A stretch of DNA of 12,787 bases from Clostridiaceae bacterium. Lineage in GTDB: Bacteria > Bacillota > Clostridia > Saccharofermentanales > UBA5734. Positions 5,915 to 12,206 of this stretch are shown piece by piece. The position numbers and the translations under genes are program-made. The stretch is from NCBI GenBank assembly GCA_012511525.1, contig JAAZFW010000236.1:1-12787 (forward strand). Direction: 5' to 3'. The notes under the pieces were generated by a model, which worked only from the letters and a program-made list of their open reading frames with translations, did not search any database and had not been told where the DNA came from. Positions within the stretch are counted from its first letter, which is position 1. The number at the start of each line of letters is the position of its first letter.

Positions 5915-7096
5915 ATGATCGAAGGCAGAGAAGCCAAAACGCCTGGACAGATGCTGCGTTGCGGCATGGTCGGAGGTGGTCCCGGTTCATTTATCGGAGG
6001 CGTTCACCGGGCCGCGCTTGGCCTGGACAACAGTGCCCAACTGGTCGCCGGCTGTTTTTCCCGCGATGGGGACAAAAACCGCCAGACGGGCGAAGCGCTG
6101 CGTATCGCAGACGACCGCGTCTATTCCGATTTTGAGACCATGGCCCGCAGGGAGGGCCAGCGTGACGACCCGATCGATTTCGTGATCGTCACCACGCCGA
6201 ACAGCAGCCATTTTGCGGCCTGCAAGGCTTTTCTGGAACAAGGCATTCACGTCATGTGCGAAAAACCGCTGACCGTCACCGCCGCCCAGGCGCTGGAACT
6301 CAGGCGCCTGGCCCGGGAACGCGGCTGCCTGTTTGCGGTCGCCTACGCCTACACCGGCCATGTCATGGTGCGCGAGGCGCGCGCGATCATCCGGCGCGGG
6401 GACATCGGCGACGTGCTCGTCGTGATGGGCGAGTACCCCCAGGATTGGCTGATCGACCGTCTCGAGGACAACCAGAAGCAGGCAGCCTGGCGCACTGACC
6501 CGGCCCAGGCCGGTGCCTCGAACTGCACCGGTGACATCGGCACCCACATCGAGAACATGGTGCGCTACATGACCGGCCTTCGCATCCGCCAGCTTTGCAC
6601 CAGCCTTGACATTATTGGCGAAGATCGCACGCTGGACACCAACGCGGAAATCCTGCTGCGCTTTGACAACGGCGCCCGGGGCAGCTACTGGTGTTCCCAG
6701 GTCGCGATCGGCAACGACAACGGCCTCAAGGTGCGCATCTACGGAACCAAGGGCGCGATCGAGTTCGACCAGGAGCAGAGCAACTACCTCAAGGTGACCT
6801 TGAAAGGCCAGGCACCCCGGACGTATTCGCGCGGGGCCGGCTACCTGTCGCCTGCGTCGGCCGCGCTCGCGCGCACGCCGACAGGGCACCCGGAAGGCTA
6901 CCACGAGGCCTACGCCAACCTGTACGCCGACTTCACCCGCGCAATCTGGCAGAAGATCGAAGGGCAGGATGTCGACGAAGCCGACGTGGATTACCCGACG
7001 CTGGAGATGGGCATCGACGGTGTCCGCTTTATCGAAAGCTGCGTGGCCAGTTCCAGGCATGGCGCTGTCTGGATCGATGTGCCTCAAGATGATTAG
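5915..7096 (+). CDS. Gfo/Idh/MocA-family NAD(P)-dependent oxidoreductase
   Basis: A 393-residue sugar dehydrogenase-type protein. The Rossmann nucleotide-binding loop is GMVGGGPG (17-24), the TPNSSHF turn is at 94-100, the conserved E116-K117-P118 carries the catalytic lysine, and D207 with H211 (GDIGTH) complete the usual active-site set. The C-terminal half is the alpha/beta substrate domain. The family oxidises a ring hydroxyl of sugars, inositols or glycosides (for example glucoside 3-dehydrogenase YcjS or levoglucosan dehydrogenase). The start at 5915 follows GGGAGGG by 7 bases; an upstream in-frame ATG at 5864 lies within the leader hairpin and has no RBS. The stop overlaps the RBS of the isomerase gene, so the two are tightly coupled, a pairing common for 3-keto-sugar chemistry. 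The family is certain; the substrate is not known. Confidence 0.9.
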   Translation: MIEGREAKTPGQMLRCGMVGGGPGSFIGGVHRAALGLDNSAQLVAGCFSRDGDKNRQTGEALRIADDRVYSDFETMARREGQRDDPIDFVIVTTPNSSHFAACKAFLEQGIHVMCEKPLTVTAAQALELRRLARERGCLFAVAYAYTGHVMVREARAIIRRGDIGDVLVVMGEYPQDWLIDRLEDNQKQAAWRTDPAQAGASNCTGDIGTHIENMVRYMTGLRIRQLCTSLDIIGEDRTLDTNAEILLRFDNGARGSYWCSQVAIGNDNGLKVRIYGTKGAIEFDQEQSNYLKVTLKGQAPRTYSRGAGYLSPASAALARTPTGHPEGYHEAYANLYADFTRAIWQKIEGQDVDEADVDYPTLEMGIDGVRFIESCVASSRHGAVWIDVPQDD

Positions 7097-7108
7097 GAGG
7101 ATATGACC

Positions 7109-8101
7109 ATGACACGACCGATTACTCTATTCACCGGACAATGGGCCGATCTGCCCTTCGAGGACGTCTGCCGCCTGGCGGCCAGCATGGGCTTCGAAGG
7201 CCTGGAGATCGCCTGCTGGGGCGATCATATGGATGTCAGCCGCGCCGCCTCGGATCCGGCCTACGTCGCCGACAGGAAGGCGATCCTGGCCCGCTACAAT
7301 TTGCAGTGCTGGGCTTTGGGCAACCACCTGGCCGGCCAGTGCGTCGGGGACCGCTACGACCCGCGGCTCGACGGGTTCGCGCCCGACGATGTCAAGGGCG
7401 ACCCCAAGGCGATCCGCAAATGGGCGATCAAGGAGATGAAGCTGACGGCCCGCGCCGCCCAGGCGATGGGCTGCTCGGTCGTCACCGGTTTCATGGGTTC
7501 GCCGATCTGGGCCTACTGGTACTCCTTCCCGCAGACGACCGATGAGATGATCGAGGCCGGCTACGACGAAATCGTCACGCTTTGGACCCCGATCCTGGAC
7601 GAGTTCAAGCGCTGCGGCGTCCGTTTCGCCCTGGAGGTGCACCCGACTGAGATCGCCTTCGACTTCTATTCGTCCCAGAAGCTGTTCCGGGAAAAATTCG
7701 CAGGCAACGCCACGCTGGGCATCAACTTCGATCCCAGCCACCTGGTCTGGCAAGGGATCAAGCCGCACCTCTTCCTGCGCGAGTTCGCCGACAAGATCTA
7801 CCACGTCCATGTCAAGGATGTGCTGGTGAACACCATGGGCACCGAAGGCATCCTGGGCTCGTTTTTGACCTTCGGCGACACGCGGCGCGGCTGGAACTTC
7901 GTGTCCCCCGGGCACGGCAGCGTCGATTTCGAACGCATCATCCGCGAGCTCAACGCGATCGGCTACGACGGACCGCTGTCGGTCGAATGGGAAGACAGTG
8001 CGATGGACCGCGTCTTCGGCGCCACCGAAGCCTGCGAGATGGTCAAGCGGATCAACTTCAACCCCTCGGATGTCGCTTTCGACAAGGCGCTGAAAAAGTA
8101 A
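7109..8101 (+). CDS. Sugar phosphate isomerase/epimerase family TIM-barrel protein (AP endonuclease 2-like)
   Basis: A 330-residue xylose-isomerase-like TIM barrel. The probable divalent-metal ligands are E176 (ALEVHP), D208 (NFDPSHL, with H211 nearby), H232/H234 (YHVHVKD) and E293 (VEWED), the standard set of this superfamily (IolE, IolI, YcjR, LgdB-type). Together with the preceding dehydrogenase it could epimerise, dehydrate or eliminate a 3-keto sugar intermediate. AGGAGG (7095-7100) overlaps the stop of the dehydrogenase; it is only 2 bases from the ATG at 7103 but 8 from the ATG at 7109, so 7109 is chosen. It is the last gene of the plus-strand cluster and ends only 4 bases before the convergent response-regulator gene. 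Despite the family name, phosphate-sugar substrates are not implied. Confidence 0.9.
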   Translation: MTRPITLFTGQWADLPFEDVCRLAASMGFEGLEIACWGDHMDVSRAASDPAYVADRKAILARYNLQCWALGNHLAGQCVGDRYDPRLDGFAPDDVKGDPKAIRKWAIKEMKLTARAAQAMGCSVVTGFMGSPIWAYWYSFPQTTDEMIEAGYDEIVTLWTPILDEFKRCGVRFALEVHPTEIAFDFYSSQKLFREKFAGNATLGINFDPSHLVWQGIKPHLFLREFADKIYHVHVKDVLVNTMGTEGILGSFLTFGDTRRGWNFVSPGHGSVDFERIIRELNAIGYDGPLSVEWEDSAMDRVFGATEACEMVKRINFNPSDVAFDKALKK

Positions 8102-8105
8102 CCGT

Positions 8106-8750
8106 TTAGAGCTTTTGCTGACGCTTTTTGTAATAGAAGACAGCCAGCTGGGTACGGTCGCGCAAATCGAGCTTGTCCAGGATCACGGACAGCTGGTTGC
8201 GGACAGTCCCCTCGCTTAAGTTCAGCCGCTCAGCGATCTCGCGGTTGTTGAGTCCTTCGGCGACCAGCTCGATCAGGTCCGGTTCGCGGCCGCGGATGTC
8301 GTAACCGGACAGGTCGGGCAGCCGTCCGCCGATCAAATCGGGGATTCGGGCCATGATAAGGTCGCCGAACACGTGCTGGCCTGACGCGACCGCCTTGATC
8401 GCCGGCGCGAGGCTCTCATAATTTTGCTTGAGCAAATAACCGCAAGCGCCCATATGCAAGGCACGAACCAGATACTCGTCGTCGGTAAACGTCGTTAGAT
8501 AGAGCAATCGGGCGTCGGGATGGCGGGCCAGGATCCGCTCGCCGGCCGCAAGACCGTCTGTCGGCTGCATGCGGATATCCAAAAGCAGCACATCGGGGCG
8601 GTAGCCATCGAACAGCTGGACCGCTTCTTCCCCGTTGCCGCCGCAGCCTACGACCTCCAGCTCCGGGTCAGCCCCGATGATGATCTTCAATGACATCCGG
8701 ACCAACTGGTCGTCGTCGACGATCAGGATCCGGATCTTTTTTTTGTCCAT
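8106..8750 (-). CDS. NarL/LuxR-type response regulator (LiaR/DesR-like)
   Basis: A 214-residue two-component response regulator. The receiver domain (about 5-125) has acidic residues D12-D14, phosphoacceptor D58 (LLLDIRM), T86/T87 (LTTF) and K108 (YLLK). The LuxR-type helix-turn-helix (about 155-205) reads through EGLNNREIAERLNLSEGTVRNQ and ends in DRTQLAVFYYKK, as in LiaR-like regulators; the usual LTxRE entry is replaced by IRGREPD. It would be phosphorylated by the kinase encoded directly upstream: the kinase stop and this ATG are separated by one base, and the RBS GGAGG lies within the kinase end. The likely target is the divergent esterase-pair/ABC-exporter region with its palindrome, by analogy with two-component systems adjacent to ABC exporters. 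A run of eight A follows the start region (codons 3-5). Confidence 0.93.
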   Translation of the reverse strand: MDKKKIRILIVDDDQLVRMSLKIIIGADPELEVVGCGGNGEEAVQLFDGYRPDVLLLDIRMQPTDGLAAGERILARHPDARLLYLTTFTDDEYLVRALHMGACGYLLKQNYESLAPAIKAVASGQHVFGDLIMARIPDLIGGRLPDLSGYDIRGREPDLIELVAEGLNNREIAERLNLSEGTVRNQLSVILDKLDLRDRTQLAVFYYKKRQQKL

Positions 8751-8751
8751 C

Positions 8752-9858
8752 TCATTTTCCTCCTCGCGGCTGACGCGGCACGGTAATCAGGATGACAAAG
8801 CCCCGCTCGCGCCGGATGTTGATCTGGCCGTTCAGGGCGCGCACCCGTTCCGCCATGCCGGCCAGGCCGATGCCTGCCGCTGTGCGCCCGGCCAGGCGAT
8901 CCAAATCAACCGGTCCGTCCGGCTCCTGGCTGGTGCCGTTGTCCCGCAGCGTCAGCTGGTAAAAGCCGGGATGCTCGCGCAGCAGCAGCGAGGCCTGCGT
9001 GGCGTTGGAATGGCGGGCGATGTTGGACAGCCCCTCGCGCACGATCGCCAGGAATGCCAGGACAACCGGTTGATCCGGCTTTTCCTTGAGATCAATCACC
9101 AACGAAACCGGGCAGAAGGTGAACGGCCCGACCATGGCCTCGAGTTCCACGGCCAGGTCGACCGACGCGTCATGCAGGTCGTGCAGGCTGCGGCGGATCT
9201 CGGTCATGCTGTCGTCGAGCGTTTGTTTCAAACCGGTGAGCGGCTCGTGCAGCGGCCCGCCGCGGCTGACGGTCTGGATGGCACCCAGCTGCAGGATAGC
9301 CCGGGTCAGGAGGTGCCCGACATGGTCGTGGATGTCGCGGGCGATCCGGTTGCGCTCCCGCAGCGTGGCTACCCGCACCTCGTAGTCCTGCTTCTCCATC
9401 AGGGCCTTGTTTTTCTGCTCCAAACGCAGGGCGCGATCCCGTGTCAGATCCTCGTATTCCGTCGCCCGACTGCGGATGCGCGATAGTTTCAGGCCTCGAT
9501 CCTGCAAAAACCAGGCCAGGCCGATCAGGAGCACAACGGACAGCGTCTGGCCCCAGTCGAGCTGCGGCTGCCTGGCGGCAAGCGGCCACGCAGCCAGCAA
9601 GGCCAGGAGCCGAAAACGATCCTGGAACAGGTCGACGACGACCAAGGGCAGGAAAAAGACCAGTCGAGGATCTGCCAGGCACAGCAGGACGTAAAGCGCG
9701 AAGACAGCGGCCCGCCAGGCGGGTTTTTCCAGCCAGCTGCCCAGCGCGGCAGCCGTCAGGGCCGCGATCACGGGGACGACGGCATAGATGGACAGGTTTC
9801 CAGGCAAATACAGCGCCAGGCACAGCAGCAGCAGGATCAGTTTTTCGAGCAGCAGCAT
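8752..9858 (-). CDS. Membrane sensor histidine kinase (HisKA_3 / LiaS-DesK type)
   Basis: A 368-residue kinase. The N-terminal 118 residues hold about five hydrophobic segments with no large extracellular domain, indicating sensing in or near the membrane. A coiled-coil linker (about 125-165) leads to the HisKA_3 dimerisation motif RNRIARDIHDHVGH, with H177 the phosphorylated residue. The ATPase domain shows the N box (EGLSNIARHSNAT, N279), the G1 box DNG (306-308) and GIGLAGM (329-335). The ATG at 9858 is preferred because GGAGG (9866-9870) lies 7 bases upstream; a GTG at 9864 is only 1 base from it. The gene overlaps functionally with the response regulator downstream (one-base gap). A 88-base gap separates it from the esterase gene upstream and holds a candidate promoter. 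Confidence 0.93.
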   Translation of the reverse strand: MLLLEKLILLLLCLALYLPGNLSIYAVVPVIAALTAAALGSWLEKPAWRAAVFALYVLLCLADPRLVFFLPLVVVDLFQDRFRLLALLAAWPLAARQPQLDWGQTLSVVLLIGLAWFLQDRGLKLSRIRSRATEYEDLTRDRALRLEQKNKALMEKQDYEVRVATLRERNRIARDIHDHVGHLLTRAILQLGAIQTVSRGGPLHEPLTGLKQTLDDSMTEIRRSLHDLHDASVDLAVELEAMVGPFTFCPVSLVIDLKEKPDQPVVLAFLAIVREGLSNIARHSNATQASLLLREHPGFYQLTLRDNGTSQEPDGPVDLDRLAGRTAAGIGLAGMAERVRALNGQINIRRERGFVILITVPRQPRGGK

Positions 9859-9897
9859 GATCACGCCTCCGGGGCGTTCGGGACGGATTTCAGCCTT

Positions 9898-9903
9898 ATT
9901 GTA
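9898..9903 (-). promoter_or_regulatory. Candidate -10 box for the kinase/regulator operon
   Basis: On the minus strand TACAAT lies about 40 bases before the kinase ATG, in the AT-richest part of the gap. The -35 region, 17 bases upstream, is only TTTTTC, so the promoter would be weak or activator dependent. The octamer GGACAATC lies 23 bases upstream of the -10 box (9927-9934) and also occurs at 11100-11107 in the divergent region. The genes could instead be read through from the esterase operon. Confidence 0.35.
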
Positions 9904-9946
9904 CCCTGATAACCCGAAAAGAAAAAGATTGTCCCCGGCACATCTG

Positions 9947-10741
9947 TCAGGCGCGAATCCAATTTTCGATCAGCGGCGCGTAGACATCCACATCCTGGTT
10001 GTAACCGGTATGGCCGTACCCTTTCATCTCGATGATCCGGAGCTTTCCCGAATCGTAACCGAGATGCAGCATCGTGCGGTAGAGAAGCAAATTCTGCTCC
10101 CGCCGGTTGACGATATCCTGCTGTGCGTAAACGATACAGATTTTCGGCATATCGCCCCGGGCGAGACCGGCGTCGGCCCAGTACAGCGGTGCGGCCGGAT
10201 CGATACGCACCAGGCGGCTGTCCAGCCCTCGCTCGGCCAGGACATTGAAGTGGACCGTCGGCTGGCCGGCGTCGAAAAAGAAGCCGTCCAGCGCACGCGC
10301 GTCGATGCCGTGCCGGTCCAGGAAGCGCGTGTCGAAAAAAAGCATCATCGCCAGGTAGGCGCCGGCGGACGATCCGCCGACATACCAGCTGCTGAACGGA
10401 TGGAACTGCCGGCCGCTTTGCATCAGCCAGGCGACCGCTTTCGCGCCGTCCTCGATAAAGTCAGGGTAACGCGGCGAATCCGCGCTCAGCAGCGCTTCCT
10501 TCCCGGGTGATGGCGGCAAGAACCGGTACAAACGGTAGGATACCGCGGCCACCGCGATGCCCGAGCGGGCCAGGCGCAGACAGACCGGGTTCCGGCCGTC
10601 GCCGCGGTCCCCCGCGCACAAGCCGCCGCCATGGAAAAAGACCAGCAGCGGGCAGGTGCCGGCGTCATCGGGCAGATACAGGTCCAGCTGGCCGAACGGG
10701 CCCAGCTCCGGCGCGTAGACAAGGTCGCGCAAAACCGTCAT
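9947..10741 (-). CDS. Alpha/beta-hydrolase esterase (HSL/acetylesterase-like)
   Basis: A 264-residue serine hydrolase of the hormone-sensitive-lipase/carboxylesterase type. The oxyanion-hole motif HGGG is at 37-40, the nucleophile elbow GSSAG at 123-127 (S125), the acid is probably D209 (AQQDIV) and the histidine H244 (GYGHTG). No signal peptide is present, so it is cytosolic. Such enzymes usually remove acetyl or other short acyl groups from sugars or drugs. The start at 10741 overlaps the stop of the upstream membrane-protein gene in an ATGA junction, so translation is coupled; the frame is open to 10996, but that part merely runs antisense to nothing useful and overlaps the other gene in a different frame. 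The physiological substrate is unknown; adjacency to an exporter and two-component system hints at modification of an exported or toxic compound. Confidence 0.88.
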   Translation of the reverse strand: MTVLRDLVYAPELGPFGQLDLYLPDDAGTCPLLVFFHGGGLCAGDRGDGRNPVCLRLARSGIAVAAVSYRLYRFLPPSPGKEALLSADSPRYPDFIEDGAKAVAWLMQSGRQFHPFSSWYVGGSSAGAYLAMMLFFDTRFLDRHGIDARALDGFFFDAGQPTVHFNVLAERGLDSRLVRIDPAAPLYWADAGLARGDMPKICIVYAQQDIVNRREQNLLLYRTMLHLGYDSGKLRIIEMKGYGHTGYNQDVDVYAPLIENWIRA

Positions 10742-11043
10742 GACTGGAAATCCCGTCCGGCGGCGATCGTGTCCAGTTTCCTGTTGCGGAAATAAAGCCC
10801 GATATCGATGCCGACCATGATCGCGTTCAGCACGTAGAAGGCGAACACATAGGTGATCGGCTTGCCGTCGACGACAAGGGCTGTGATCTTTGACAAGACG
10901 CCGCTGATGTATCCGAAAAAGATCAGGACCATGAAGATCAGGCTCTTGCCCCTCGTCGTGCGGGACACCCAGGACTTGCGAATGGACAGCGGCCATGACA
11001 CCCCGAAGCTGATGACCATGAGGGCTTCCAGAAATTCACTCAT
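10738..11043 (-). CDS. Small membrane protein with PQ-loop/SemiSWEET-like pattern
   Basis: A 101-residue protein with three hydrophobic segments (about 3-18, 34-52, 66-85) and a basic C-terminus. The stretch SWPLSIRKSWVSRTTRGKSL (16-35) resembles the PQ-loop pattern of SemiSWEET half-transporters (P-x-x-x-K-x-x-x-S-x-x-x-G-x-S), and the length and three-helix layout also fit SemiSWEET, which works as a homodimer. The canonical PQ is PL here, so the assignment is tentative. Similar unannotated proteins are common in gut and anaerobic Bacillota. The ATG at 11043 follows GGAGG (11051-11055) by 7 bases. It overlaps the esterase start by four bases (ATGA), so the two form one operon. Confidence 0.75.
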   Translation of the reverse strand: MSEFLEALMVISFGVSWPLSIRKSWVSRTTRGKSLIFMVLIFFGYISGVLSKITALVVDGKPITYVFAFYVLNAIMVGIDIGLYFRNRKLDTIAAGRDFQS

Positions 11044-11090
11044 GCATGTTCCTCCCTGTCTTGTCTCGTTTCGAGCTTTGCACCATGCAT

Positions 11091-11099
11091 ATCATACCA
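11091..11099 (-). promoter_or_regulatory. Extended -10 promoter for the membrane-protein/esterase operon
   Basis: On the minus strand TGGTATGAT (11099 to 11091) is an extended -10 element. Its start site would be near 11084, giving a leader of about 40 bases to the ATG at 11043. No good -35 is present, which fits activation: the palindrome ATGACAATTGTCAT is centred about 47 bases upstream of this start site, a usual position for a NarL-type activator. Confidence 0.5.
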
Positions 11100-11100
11100 G

Positions 11101-11161
11101 ATTGTCCGTCGAAAGTGCCGCAAGATGACAATTGTCATGTCTGCTAAAAAAAGTCGTGACA
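11101..11161. promoter_or_regulatory. Candidate response-regulator operator region (ATGACAATTGTCAT palindrome and half-sites)
   Basis: A perfect 14-base palindrome ATGACAATTGTCAT occupies 11125-11138. Its half-site ATTGTC recurs at 11101-11106, exactly 30 bases from the copy inside the palindrome (11131-11136). TGACA recurs at 11157-11161, 31 bases from the palindrome copy at 11126-11130. Spacing near three helical turns puts the copies roughly on one DNA face. It lies between the divergent esterase pair and the ABC exporter, next to a two-component system. The palindrome is seen directly; its reader is inferred. Confidence 0.5.
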
Positions 11162-11189
11162 GGCTTCACTGTGTGTTCAGCCTGGCAGC

Positions 11190-11198
11190 TGGCACAAT
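11190..11198 (+). promoter_or_regulatory. Weak candidate extended -10 for the ABC exporter
   Basis: TGGCACAAT (11190-11198) resembles an extended -10 element with a C at the first hexamer position. The start site would be near 11205, about 50 bases before the ATPase ATG. No consensus -35 is spaced correctly, so activator dependence through the palindrome region is possible. Confidence 0.3.
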
Positions 11199-11254
11199 AG
11201 GGGCATGCCGGGACAAGCCACGGGATTCATCCGGCAAAACAGGAGGCGTTCACC

Positions 11255-12196
11255 ATGATTGTCAAAGTCGAACAACTGGTCAAGCGTTACGGCGACCTGG
11301 TCGCCCTGGACCATTTCAACCTCGCCGTGCAATCCGGCGAAGTGTTCGGTCTGCTCGGTCCCAACGGCTCGGGCAAGACCACAGCCATCAACTGCATGCT
11401 GGCCTTGCTCAAATACTCGATGGGCACCGTCGAGCTGTTTGGCCGCCCGATGCGTCCCGACGCCTACGACATCAAGCGCGACATCGGGATCGTCATGCAA
11501 AATGTCGCCGTCTTCGATGAGTTGACGGTGCGGGAGAACATCGACTATTTTTGCGGCCTGTACGTGACAGACCGGCACCAGCGCCAGGCCCTGGTTGACG
11601 AGGCGATCGCATTTGTCGGCCTCGAGGATTTCAGCCGCTTCCTGCCCAAAAAACTAAGCGGAGGCCTGCTGCGCCGGCTGAACATCGCCTGCGGCATCGC
11701 CCACAAGCCGAAGCTGATCTTTCTGGACGAGCCCACGGTCGCGGTCGACCCTCAGAGCCGCAACAACATCCTGGAAGGCATCCTGGAACTGAACCGGCAG
11801 GGCGCGACCGTCATCTACACCTCGCATTACATGGAGGAAGTCGAGCAGATCTGCAGCCGCATCGCCATCATGGACCGGGGCAAGATCATCGCCAGCGGCA
11901 CCAGCGACGAACTCAAGCGCATGATCCGGACCGGCGAGAAGATCACGGTCGAGCTTATCCATCCCCAAGCAGATCTGGTTGACAGCCTGCTGGGTTTGCC
12001 GTCGATCCTGACCGCCGAGATCAAGGACAACCGTCTGGTCATCAAAGCCGAACGCAAGGGCAACGCCCTGGGCATGATCCTTGAATACTTGAACACACAC
12101 AAGATCGCCTACGGACAGCTATACTGCGAACTGCCCACCCTCAACGACGTCTTTTTGGAGATCACGGGCAAGCAGCTGCGCGACAACGGCAATTAG
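11255..12196 (+). CDS. ABC exporter ATP-binding protein (ABC-2 type)
   Basis: A 313-residue ATPase with one nucleotide-binding domain (about 1-220) and a C-terminal extension typical of ABC-2/drug- or antibiotic-exporter subunits. Motifs: Walker A GPNGSGKTT (35-43), Q-loop Q82, signature LSGGLLRR (134-141, where LSGGMxxR is usual), Walker B LIFLDEP with catalytic E159, and the switch histidine H191 (YTSHYMEE). AGGAGG (11241-11246) precedes the ATG by 8 bases. The RBS of the permease gene overlaps this stop codon, so the two subunits are made together. Substrate unknown; the neighbouring two-component system suggests induction by a compound acting at the membrane. Confidence 0.94.
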   Translation: MIVKVEQLVKRYGDLVALDHFNLAVQSGEVFGLLGPNGSGKTTAINCMLALLKYSMGTVELFGRPMRPDAYDIKRDIGIVMQNVAVFDELTVRENIDYFCGLYVTDRHQRQALVDEAIAFVGLEDFSRFLPKKLSGGLLRRLNIACGIAHKPKLIFLDEPTVAVDPQSRNNILEGILELNRQGATVIYTSHYMEEVEQICSRIAIMDRGKIIASGTSDELKRMIRTGEKITVELIHPQADLVDSLLGLPSILTAEIKDNRLVIKAERKGNALGMILEYLNTHKIAYGQLYCELPTLNDVFLEITGKQLRDNGN

Positions 12197-12206
12197 GAGG
12201 CACCCC

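Noticed and set aside
5987..7087. 366-codon minus-strand frame opposite the dehydrogenase
   Set aside because: Antisense shadow; the plus-strand protein has all Gfo/Idh/MocA motifs.
8085..8140. Possible bidirectional terminator at the convergent junction
   Set aside because: Short A and T runs are present, but the flanking sequences do not pair into a stem.
8635..9486. 283-codon plus-strand frame opposite the kinase/regulator genes
   Set aside because: Antisense shadow without motifs; both minus-strand proteins have complete catalytic signatures.
10742..10996. Upstream extension of the esterase frame
   Set aside because: It overlaps the small membrane-protein gene in another frame; the ATGA junction and the family length support the start at 10741.
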